Shown in pieces: positions 55,322 to 62,831 of a stretch of DNA of 64,000 nt. The first letter of the stretch is position 1. Every line of letters starts with the position of its first letter. The notes below the pieces were generated by a model. The model ran no database searches. It saw nothing but the letters and a program-made list of their open reading frames with translations, and was not told the DNA's origin. Origin of the DNA: G963667855 sp963667855. GTDB taxonomy: Bacteria; Planctomycetota; Phycisphaerae; UBA1845. The DNA lies in contig CAXXKI010000010.1 of NCBI GenBank assembly GCA_963667855.2, forward strand, positions 248,001 through 312,000, read 5' to 3'. The position numbers and the translations under genes are program-made.

Positions 55322-55731
55322 GGCTACAATCCGTTAAACAATATAAACAACGCCGAAATATCAGTTATCAATCTCCATCCGCCCCACTGCGGTCGGTCGC
55401 TATACTGCCGACCAAGGACGGGAAGCCTGAAATGTACCATGATCTGGACACCTTGGCAAGTTATGCAATGATACTCGTTCTCAAAGGCCTGATCTTCTCC
55501 TCTCCTGTTCATTCCTCAGCGTCAACGACCGCATAAATCATGTCCAAACTATGTCCCAAAAGATCCGTAACTTCTTTTCTTCCGATACGTTATGAACACT
55601 CACATTGATTCCATACCTTCTACCCGGTTATACTGCATAGTCTCAGTCAGTTCGGATTGTGCAACAGAATACAATTCGCAACTGGCGCAACCATAAGCTT
55701 GTTCTTCAGGGGTTCGTCAGGAGGTTGAAAG
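55322..55731. other. Divergent promoter region for rpmH and the deiminase gene
   Basis: The 410-bp stretch should carry the rpmH promoter and that of the deiminase gene. A 62-codon frame ending three bases before rpmH has an overlapping ribosome-like site but no recognisable family and an unusual position. No DnaA boxes were noticed. Confidence 0.35.
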
Positions 55732-57417
55732 ATGCTCAGCAGTCTACGGCACAGGTCAATACCTGTTTGCCTGGTTTTGGCACTCATTACCACGATTACT
55801 ATTTCGCCGGCACTATGGGCAGATGAACCAATCCTCAAAGGTGATCGCCTCGAATACCCTGAAGGGGTAATTGTTCCGCGCAACTTGACCGAAGTCGAAC
55901 GGGAATACCTTGAGATCCACCCCATTGCTCCGTTCCGTGGAAGGAGTACGCCTCCATCGGGTCCGGTGCATTGCCCGGCCGAATACGAACCGATGGGCGG
56001 TATTCTGATCGCCTGGGAGGGTTTCAGTACAATCCAGGTTCAGATGGCCAGGGAAATAACCACAACCGGCGACGCGGACCTGTACGTAGTTCTGGACAGT
56101 TCCTCGGAGCAATCCAGTGCGGCCAGCGTCCTGTCGGCCGGCGGCGTCGATATGAGCCGGGTTCATTACGTTGTGCGGACAACCGATTCGGTGTGGATTC
56201 GAGATTACGGTCCGCGTTACATTTACGAGGGGCAATGCCGGGCGATTGTGGATCACACCTATAACCGCCCGCGATATAACGACAATGATTTTCCCGTAGG
56301 GTTCAGTTCCTACATGAACCACGCGTACTATGAAATTCCCCTGACCCACGGCGGCGGCAACTTTCACCTCGATGCCCTGGGGCAAGGTTACGCAACTCGA
56401 TTGATCAACAACGAGAACCCCAGTTTGACTGAAGCCCAAATCCTGGCCCACTGGTTCAATTTCCAGAACTTGAATGTAAACCTGTTTACGCCCTTTCCGA
56501 CCAGCGTGGATTCAACCCAGCATATCGATATGTGGGTTCAGGTTGTCGGTGACAACAAGGTAATAGTAAGCGATTGGCCGCACCAGTCGGGAACAACCCA
56601 GGACCAGATCTGCGATAACGCGGCTAGCTGGTTTGCCTCCAGAGGTTTTACCGTATACCGCCCCCCCGCCCGTACCTATGGCGGAACGCATTATACCTTC
56701 ACCAACGTGGTTATGTGTAACGACCTGGTGCTTATTCCAAGTTACACAAGCGTTGGCGTTTCCTCATACAACGGGACAGCCCGGGCGGTCTGGCAGAACG
56801 CATGCCCGGACAAAACCATTGTGCAGATTCCCTGCGAAGACATTGTCGGCTACGCCGGCGTCATGCACTGCATTGTCATGCACATCCCCAGGCACCTTGG
56901 CGGCGTCAACCCGACTGCGTACCAGAAGAACCTTCGCGGCGGAGAAACGCTTAACGGCAACTCTACAGTGGAAATCCGCTGGATATCAGACGATGATGAG
57001 GCGGTCGCCAACGTCGACCTGCTCCTGTCTACCGATGGTGGAAATACCTACCCGACGACCATAGCATCGGCTACTGCCGATGACGGCTCGTTCATGTGGA
57101 CAGTACCCGGCAACGTCAACACAGGGAAAGGCCGCATAAGGGTCGTTACCCGCGACTACGACGGACATATCGGTTACGACGAAAGCGATACAGACATAAT
57201 CATAGGCACCCCGCCGTGTGACGGTAACCGCGATGGACAGGTCAACCTGGCCGACTATGGCATTCTGGCTGAATGCCTCTTCGGACCGGAAATATCTCCT
57301 GATCCGGCATCACCCTATACCGAGTCGCAATGCCTTCTGGCATACGATCTCGACGATGACGGCGACGTGGACCTGGAAGACTTCGGCGAATTCGCAGCGG
57401 TCCTTGGAAACCAGTAG
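55732..57417 (+). CDS. Secreted peptidylarginine deiminase-like enzyme (PAD_porph/agmatine deiminase family) with dockerin tail
   Basis: The protein has 561 residues with a signal peptide ending SPALWADE. The deiminase domain covers about 75-395. Catalytic candidates are Asp158 (WIRDYGP), His264 and Asp266 (QHIDMW), Asn325 and Cys380 (AGVMHCIVMHIP). The spacing Asp to His of 106 residues is close to that recalled for Porphyromonas PPAD (Asp130, His236, Asp238, Asn297, Cys351), and YNRPR after the first motif places arginines near PPAD Arg152/Arg154. A beta-sandwich linker (SDDDEAVANVDLLLSTDGGN) and a dockerin-like tail follow (DGNRDGQVNLADYGIL, DLDDDGDVDLEDFGEF). It should hydrolyse a guanidino group outside the cell. 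Confidence 0.87.
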   Translation: MLSSLRHRSIPVCLVLALITTITISPALWADEPILKGDRLEYPEGVIVPRNLTEVEREYLEIHPIAPFRGRSTPPSGPVHCPAEYEPMGGILIAWEGFSTIQVQMAREITTTGDADLYVVLDSSSEQSSAASVLSAGGVDMSRVHYVVRTTDSVWIRDYGPRYIYEGQCRAIVDHTYNRPRYNDNDFPVGFSSYMNHAYYEIPLTHGGGNFHLDALGQGYATRLINNENPSLTEAQILAHWFNFQNLNVNLFTPFPTSVDSTQHIDMWVQVVGDNKVIVSDWPHQSGTTQDQICDNAASWFASRGFTVYRPPARTYGGTHYTFTNVVMCNDLVLIPSYTSVGVSSYNGTARAVWQNACPDKTIVQIPCEDIVGYAGVMHCIVMHIPRHLGGVNPTAYQKNLRGGETLNGNSTVEIRWISDDDEAVANVDLLLSTDGGNTYPTTIASATADDGSFMWTVPGNVNTGKGRIRVVTRDYDGHIGYDESDTDIIIGTPPCDGNRDGQVNLADYGILAECLFGPEISPDPASPYTESQCLLAYDLDDDGDVDLEDFGEFAAVLGNQ

Positions 57418-57503
57418 TTTCGAGATTACACTCTTTGATATCTAAAGAACACGTTTGCTGACTAGATTAACGTTTTTTACGTATTGGGTCCGGGAGCGAC
57501 TTT

Positions 57504-58499
57504 ATGAATTCAACGAAGAACCGATTTCACCGGCATATTTCAGGGGCGTGTTTAACATTAATCGTCTTAATTCTCACGGTCGGATGCGACCCCAAAAAAG
57601 ACTTCAGCAGTGAAATATCCGAATCGGGCAAATATGCCAACCTTCTGGAAGCCAGAAGCGAATTCAATACAAGGCTTGTCCCAAACAGTTTCAAACCGGA
57701 CGGGCCAGCCAACATGCCCCCCGAAGGTGTCTTCGATTTAGTCCGCTACAAATCCACGAGCGGCAATCTTGCAGCATATATAACTCCCGACCCGGGCGAT
57801 GGCAAAAAACACGCGGCGGTCATCTGGGCACACGGCGGATTCGGAGGTATCGGATCATGGTTATGGGAAGAGGCCCCCACAGACAACGATCAAAGTGTCC
57901 GAGCATTCCTACAAGCAGGCATTGTAACTATGTGCCCATCCTGGCGAGGAGAAAACGATAATCCGGGTAAATTCGAACTCTTCTACGGCGAAGTTGACGA
58001 TTTACTGAGCGCCTTGGAATATCTCAAGCAGTTGCCGTATGTAGATCCTGACCGAATATACCTCGCCGGTCACAGCACAGGCGGAACTCTCGCCCTTTTA
58101 GCCTCGACCGCCACTGATGAGTTCCGCGCGATTTTCTCTTTAGGCGGAGCGCCAGACGTCCACAATGTGGTTTCAGACGGTGAAGGTTACGGAAACACGC
58201 CGTTTAATCACTGGGCCGAAGAGGAATCGTTTTACCGATCAGCCATCCTGTTCGTTGATATGATAGTCACACCAACGTTTTATTTTGAAGGCGAAGATTC
58301 TTTCTATTGCCCAGATGCTCTGGCAATGCAATCGAAATCCAGAAAGAAAGGTATCCCATTTAAAGCGTTTATCATTGAAAACGAAACCCATTTCAGTATT
58401 CTACATTCCCTCAACAACATGATCGCACAAAAGATACAGTCTGATACAGGAACAAACTGTAATATCAGTATTTCTGAAAACGACATCAGGTTGCACTGA
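57504..58499 (+). CDS. Lipoprotein alpha/beta hydrolase, prolyl oligopeptidase-like (S9/DLH type)
   Basis: The protein has 331 residues. Its lipoprotein signal (CLTLIVLILTVGC) ends at Cys28. The hydrolase core has HAAVIWAHGGFGGIGS (oxyanion region), nucleophile Ser in LAGHSTGGTLALLA and catalytic His in ENETHFSILH near the C-terminus. The family includes peptidases and esterases, and the substrate cannot be read from sequence. A short gap (86 bp) separates it from the deiminase gene on the same strand; joint transcription is possible. It would sit anchored in a membrane facing the periplasm. Confidence 0.82.
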   Translation: MNSTKNRFHRHISGACLTLIVLILTVGCDPKKDFSSEISESGKYANLLEARSEFNTRLVPNSFKPDGPANMPPEGVFDLVRYKSTSGNLAAYITPDPGDGKKHAAVIWAHGGFGGIGSWLWEEAPTDNDQSVRAFLQAGIVTMCPSWRGENDNPGKFELFYGEVDDLLSALEYLKQLPYVDPDRIYLAGHSTGGTLALLASTATDEFRAIFSLGGAPDVHNVVSDGEGYGNTPFNHWAEEESFYRSAILFVDMIVTPTFYFEGEDSFYCPDALAMQSKSRKKGIPFKAFIIENETHFSILHSLNNMIAQKIQSDTGTNCNISISENDIRLH

Positions 58500-58548
58500 T
58501 AACTTACTCCTAGTTCTCGAATACTCCTCCTAGGAAAACCTGAAAAAG

Positions 58549-59577
58549 TTGTACACCGAATATATATGGGATTACGGTCAACCAATGGTTCTAATCTCGC
58601 CCCCACGTGGGAAAATAGATTACAAAAAGAGAAAGTTAGTAAGTATCGTTCTGTTTTCAATATCCGCAGGTACGCTATTCAGTGCGCTAGAATTTGCCTC
58701 AACGTTACACTGGTACCCTATAGAGATTACTTTGAACGGCGTAGCCATGGCCGCAATCGTCGGCGGTTTCGTCGGTGGAATCGCTGTCCCTATAATAGCT
58801 CCACTTCTTTTCAAACGGGATTTACGTATCGCCCGCCCATTAGTGATTTTTACAACCTCAATAGTCATAATCATCGGCGGCCACGTATTCCACGCCATAT
58901 TCTGGCCAGCGATTATCTCGTTTATAGTAACCTCTCTGTTTGTATTTATGGCAACACCGCACTATTGGGAAGAACCCGGACTATGCCACAGATGCTGTTA
59001 CGATTTACGCGGCTCACTCGAATCCAACAGGTGTCCTGAGTGCGGAACTGAATTCGGTTATAAACCATGGTTCGTTAAACCCGTAGAAATAACAAACAGG
59101 AATAATCCAGCAATTCGAATTGTCGCATGGTTGATACGAAATCCTTCCTTACCTTTCCTCGTAATGATCGCAGCAATCACATCTCGAGCGATTTTTATCG
59201 ATATACGACATTTGAATAGAACCATCGTAATAAACGCGTCCGTGGTAGAAGCAATCAGAACTGAATCGCAGATCGATCTTTCACAATTACTCACATTCAA
59301 TTGGGATACCGTTTATATATTCGGCCCCTATGAGGGACAAGAGACGATCAGCAAATTGCATTGGCCTGATGCGAAACATTCAAACCTTCGCTGGCAGGAC
59401 AACGGTGACTTTTTTGTTTTTACCAATGGTAATTCCGCTATAGAATACATTATCCTCGATAACGTTGGACGCTTCTCCCCCGAAGTTCATAACAGGCCCA
59501 TAAGCAAAACTACTGCCCGGTTCAAAACCATTGCCGATGACAATGGCAACCGAAAGTACCTCACCCTATCCCAATAA
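58549..59577 (+). CDS. Membrane protein with a CxxC/CPEC zinc ribbon
   Basis: The protein has up to 342 residues. Four hydrophobic segments lie in the first 140 residues (KLVSIVLFSISAGTLFSALE, VAMAAIVGGFVGGIAVPIIA, PLVIFTTSIVIIIGGHVFHA, FWPAIISFIVTSLFVFMATP). They are followed by CHRCCYDLRGSLESNRCPEC, a zinc ribbon of a type common in planctomycete membrane proteins, and another membrane helix near 200. The C-terminal 120 residues are soluble and beta-rich. The start is uncertain: the frame opens with TTG 58549, and ATG 58585 is the first ATG; neither has a clear ribosome site. Function unknown. Confidence 0.65.
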   Translation: MYTEYIWDYGQPMVLISPPRGKIDYKKRKLVSIVLFSISAGTLFSALEFASTLHWYPIEITLNGVAMAAIVGGFVGGIAVPIIAPLLFKRDLRIARPLVIFTTSIVIIIGGHVFHAIFWPAIISFIVTSLFVFMATPHYWEEPGLCHRCCYDLRGSLESNRCPECGTEFGYKPWFVKPVEITNRNNPAIRIVAWLIRNPSLPFLVMIAAITSRAIFIDIRHLNRTIVINASVVEAIRTESQIDLSQLLTFNWDTVYIFGPYEGQETISKLHWPDAKHSNLRWQDNGDFFVFTNGNSAIEYIILDNVGRFSPEVHNRPISKTTARFKTIADDNGNRKYLTLSQ

Positions 59578-59736
59578 AACTGTGGCCAATAACCTTACAC
59601 TCTCCGCTACAAATATATTCCAGAGCTTTCTAACTACGAAAGCTCAATTCAAAACTCAAAATGAAGCCCTCGCGATATCGCCCCGAGGCAAAACAAGTTA
59701 CTTCCAAGACTGCCGTTTCGCCGCTATACTCCCCGC

Positions 59737-60657
59737 ATGGCAAGTGGAGAACGAGATTTTGTTCGCTGGCTGGAGAAACGCTCTTGCGGACCCCGGAACA
59801 ATGTGGTTCTGGGGATCGGCGACGACATGGCCATGCTCCGCAGTGAAGGACAACCGGTTCTGGTCACCAGCGACATGCTCCTCGACGGAGTGCATTTTCA
59901 AAGCGAAAAGCACTCGCCAAGCGAGATCGGGCGTAAGGCGGCCTGCTGCAGCCTGAGCGACTGTGCGGCTATGGCGGTCAAACCGGTTGGAGCGATTCTC
60001 TCTCTCGCCCTGCCGCGAAGTTTTTCCGCCGGGCAGACTCAGGAACTGGTTGAATCTCTGATTACAACGTGCGAGGAATTCGGCTGCCCGCTGGTTGGCG
60101 GGGATACTACCAGTTGGGATAACCCTCTGGCTATTGATATGGCGATGCTTGCTCAGCCGTATGCGGATATCGTTCCTGTTCGCCGAGATGGAGGCCGGGA
60201 CGGAGACGGTATTTTCGTAACCGGCAAGCTCGGCGGCAGCCTGCTCGGCAGGCATCTGACGTTCACACCACGAGTGGTAGAGGCCGAAAGGATAGCTCGA
60301 ACACTTGGGCCAAGGCTTCATGCCATGATGGATATAAGTGACGGCGTGGCGATTGATCTGGATCGTATGGTTGAAGCTTCCGGCGTTGGAGCTTTTCTCG
60401 AAGAGGAATTACTGCAAAGAGCAGCCAGCGATGCGGCGAAAGAGGCGTCGGGCAATGACGGACGCAGCATACTCGATCACGTTCTAAGCGACGGAGAGGA
60501 TTTCGAGCTGCTTATTGCCGGAGACATAGATGCCGATGCGGCAGGCAATCTTGGTTTATTACCTATTGGAAAAATAACAGCCGGTTCCGGTCTGAGAATC
60601 AAAACTTCAGCGGGAAACGAAGAAAAATTAGAACCCAGGGGATATCAGCACCTGTGA
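59737..60657 (+). CDS. thiL: Thiamine-monophosphate kinase
   Basis: The protein has 306 residues. Family signatures are GIGDDMAMLRS (metal/ATP), TSDMLLDGVHF, SLSDCAAMAVKPVGAILSLA, LVGGDTTS and MMDISDGVAIDLDRMVEASG, as in ThiL (AIR synthase fold). It phosphorylates thiamine monophosphate to the diphosphate, the last step of coenzyme synthesis. It starts at ATG 59737, where the sequence reads CTATACTCCCCGCATGG without a strong ribosome site. Its 3' end overlaps tsaE by 4 bp, so the two are translationally coupled. Confidence 0.93.
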   Translation: MASGERDFVRWLEKRSCGPRNNVVLGIGDDMAMLRSEGQPVLVTSDMLLDGVHFQSEKHSPSEIGRKAACCSLSDCAAMAVKPVGAILSLALPRSFSAGQTQELVESLITTCEEFGCPLVGGDTTSWDNPLAIDMAMLAQPYADIVPVRRDGGRDGDGIFVTGKLGGSLLGRHLTFTPRVVEAERIARTLGPRLHAMMDISDGVAIDLDRMVEASGVGAFLEEELLQRAASDAAKEASGNDGRSILDHVLSDGEDFELLIAGDIDADAAGNLGLLPIGKITAGSGLRIKTSAGNEEKLEPRGYQHL

Positions 60658-61136
60658 TGAGCGAGACACACTCCCTGACAATAGAGACAAACAGTATAGA
60701 GGAAACCCTGGCCGCCGGCTCGCGTTTCGGAAAATGCCTGGCACCTTCAACGGTGGTCTCTCTAATCGGCACGTTGGGAAGCGGCAAGACGCATTTCGTC
60801 AAGGGCGTGGCTCAAGGCAACGAAACTCCCGCGGAGATAGCCGTTAACAGCCCCACCTTCGTAATCGTCAACGAGTATCCGGGCAATCTATACCTGTACC
60901 ATATCGACGCATACCGGCTTGAGCGCTGGGAGGATCTCGAGGCAATCGGTTTCGACGAGATGGCCGATGGTGGCGGCGCGGTATTCGTGGAATGGGCGGA
61001 TCGGGTTCCCGAGTGCATACCGCCCGACCATGTGGAGGTTAAAATCGAAATTACCGGAGAAACCAAGCGGCGGTTTGAGCTTATCGGTTACGGACCGAAA
61101 GCGACGGCGATCATTAAAGCAATGGGGAACGGTTAA
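60654..61136 (+). CDS. tsaE: tRNA threonylcarbamoyladenosine synthesis ATPase TsaE
   Basis: The protein has 160 residues from GTG 60654 (or 159 from ATG 60657). Walker A is GTLGSGKTHF at 39-48; SPTFVIVNEYPG and LYHIDAYRLE follow, and VFVEWADRVPEC is the Walker-B-like end. TsaE is the ATPase that works with TsaB and TsaD to make t6A37 on tRNAs. The overlap with thiL and the short spacing to the next gene indicate one operon. The family is essential in most bacteria. Confidence 0.94.
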   Translation: MMSETHSLTIETNSIEETLAAGSRFGKCLAPSTVVSLIGTLGSGKTHFVKGVAQGNETPAEIAVNSPTFVIVNEYPGNLYLYHIDAYRLERWEDLEAIGFDEMADGGGAVFVEWADRVPECIPPDHVEVKIEITGETKRRFELIGYGPKATAIIKAMGNG

Positions 61137-61141
61137 TAAGC

Positions 61142-61447
61142 ATGGCTACCATAATCAGTAATTGGCTGGAGCGACATCAGCATCGGACAAGCCAGGTTTT
61201 ACATGCTATTGGTATTCCCATGCTCGCCTTCGGGCTGCTCCTGGGAGCATACCAGCTCTGGTTCGGCTTGTGGTCTTTCTGGTGGCGACCGGTGGGGTTG
61301 ATCGTAGTCAGCTATATACTCCAGGGAATCGGGCACGCGATTGAAGGCAACGACATGGGCGAGGTGGTGCTCCTAAAAAAACTGCTCGGTCGTCCCTACA
61401 TCGCCATCGCTCCATCACAAGAACCAAAGCAAGAAGTCCACGATTAA
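61142..61447 (+). CDS. DUF962/Mpo1-like membrane protein
   Basis: The predicted protein has 101 residues. WLERHQHRTSQVLHAIGIPM and GIGHAIEGNDMGE carry the histidines conserved in the DUF962 family, whose yeast member Mpo1 is an Fe-dependent fatty-acid alpha-dioxygenase. Two hydrophobic stretches (MLAFGLLLGAYQLWFGLWSF and VGLIVVSYILQG) suggest membrane insertion. It begins 5 bp after tsaE and is probably in the same operon. The enzymatic role here is inferred. Confidence 0.75.
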   Translation: MATIISNWLERHQHRTSQVLHAIGIPMLAFGLLLGAYQLWFGLWSFWWRPVGLIVVSYILQGIGHAIEGNDMGEVVLLKKLLGRPYIAIAPSQEPKQEVHD

Positions 61448-61490
61448 TACTGATAAGGTTAAAACATTACTACTTTACTCGAGTATCCCT

Positions 61491-61967
61491 ATGGCAGATA
61501 ACATCACAGTAAGAGAAGCCTTGCTTTCGGATAGTGCCCTGCTGGCGAACAACAACATCGCCATGGCCTTTGAGTCTGAAGGCAAAAAACTCAATCGCGG
61601 GCTTATCGAAGAGGGAGTTCGCCAGGCGATTTCCGATCCGAACAAAGCCACTTACTATATAGCGGAAATAGACGGAGAATTCGCCGGTCAAACCATGGTC
61701 ACCACCGAGTGGAGCGACTGGCGAAACGGCTGGTTCTGGTGGATTCAGAGTGTTTATACCGCCCCCGCATACCGCCGCCGCGGTGTATACCGCAAAATAT
61801 ACGAGCATATCAAAGAGCGAGCGAAGCAAGTCGGTAATGTTTGCGGTATCCGTTTATACGTGGAAAGAGAAAACGGCATTGCTATAAAGGCTTACGACAA
61901 CCTGGGGAATGGTCGATGCGGGTACGTGCTCATGGAAGAGGACTGGTCGGAACCGGCTGATGAGTAA
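61491..61967 (+). CDS. GNAT-family N-acetyltransferase
   Basis: The protein has 158 residues of typical GNAT length. The acetyl-CoA loop reads SVYTAPAYRRRGVYRKIYEH (motif A, Q/R-x-x-G-x-x), after the strands GEFAGQTMVTTEWSDW and FWWIQ. GIRLYVERENGIAIKAYDNL is motif B. The substrate is unknown. It follows the DUF962 gene by 43 bp and is probably the last gene of the thiL operon. A GC-rich hairpin 173 bp downstream (62141-62177) may terminate it. Confidence 0.85.
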   Translation: MADNITVREALLSDSALLANNNIAMAFESEGKKLNRGLIEEGVRQAISDPNKATYYIAEIDGEFAGQTMVTTEWSDWRNGWFWWIQSVYTAPAYRRRGVYRKIYEHIKERAKQVGNVCGIRLYVERENGIAIKAYDNLGNGRCGYVLMEEDWSEPADE

Positions 61968-62140
61968 TTGAGTTTATTCCGACTAAAACGGACTTTTTCG
62001 TTCGTCGTGTTTAATGTTTAAGTTTCTGTAAATTCTGGTTTGCGCAGCATGGTGTTTTTTACATAGCCTATTCGTGCGCGGAAATACTACATTTGCATAT
62101 ATTTAGAATCTGATCAATGTGCGAGTACTTATATCGGCCC

Positions 62141-62433
62141 GCAGCCTCTGGCCTGCTATGAGCGGGCCAGAGGCTGCAGGGCTTGTTTTCGAGAAGACGA
62201 ATCTTTTCCGCCGGTTACACCCGCCTTCGGCGGGCTTCACGAGCGGCTACGCTTACGCCGACCGTCCGCCTGAAGCGGACGGGCTCGGTTTCGTCATTTT
62301 CGACTCTGTCGTGTTTTCCAACGATCCGCCTCTGGTCGGCCTTTGGCGGACTAAGCGAAAACAAAAAGCTTCCACGGTTTGCCCCGATTCCTTCTACTCC
62401 ACCTTCGGTTCGCCTACGGCGGATGAACCAAAT
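62141..62433. repeat. Cluster of GC-rich hairpins
   Basis: GCAGCCTCTGGCC (62141-62153) pairs with GGCCAGAGGCTGC (62165-62177). Further hairpins are CCCGCCTTCGGCGGG (about 62220), CCGTCCGCCTGAAGCGGACGG without its last base (about 62262-62281), CCGCC/GGCGG (about 62327-62350) and GGTTCGCC/GGCGGATGAACC (about 62408-62430). The block is non-coding despite a 114-codon open frame. The first hairpin is followed by a weak T-run. Confidence 0.6.
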
Positions 62434-62469
62434 GAACCAAATGCGTTGCCAATACACGGTTAGTTTTAA

Positions 62470-62500
62470 AACAAAGCACGCTTTATCCGGATGAACTATT
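62470..62500. repeat. Relic of an ISL3-type right end
   Basis: ACAAAGCACGCTTTATCCGG followed by ATGAACTAT matches the last part of the ISL3 transposase gene and inverted repeat at 22760-22790 (ACAAAGTACGCTTTAGTCGG, ATGAACCAT) in all but a few positions. No transposase sequence or matching left end is next to it. The remaining stretch from 62501 to 62831 shows no other structure. Confidence 0.6.
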
Positions 62501-62831
62501 ATTGAGGTTATTCCCAGCGATACTCGAAAACGAGGCATTCATAATTTATCACGAAACCTCGCTCCCAAAGCGTTAAAATCATGAATTCAGGAAGCGTGAT
62601 CGTTTTCCATTAGAACCAACTCCTCCCCGCAGATTATTACACCCGTACAATAACCACCGCCAGGCGCAACTCTCTAATATGTGAATTGACACGCCCGCCC
62701 TGATGTCTAAAGAGTGAAGGTCAGACGTCCGAAGAACGATTGGTCGAGGCCCCTGTCTGTCAATGCGTTCGAGTTGAAAAGGTAAAACCTCAGAGGGTCC
62801 TTACAACCACTTTGGAGCAAATGAATTCCAC

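Noticed and set aside
55324..55512. A 62-codon open frame just upstream of rpmH with a CxxC pair
   Set aside because: Position three bases before rpmH is unusual, no family is recognised and the ribosome site overlaps the start.
54539..55731. Replication origin near rpmH
   Set aside because: rpmH often lies near oriC, but no dnaA, dnaN, rnpA or DnaA-box cluster is seen here.
62119..62463. A 114-codon open frame on the plus strand
   Set aside because: Its length comes from GC-rich hairpins; the amino-acid sequence is low in complexity and there is no ribosome site.
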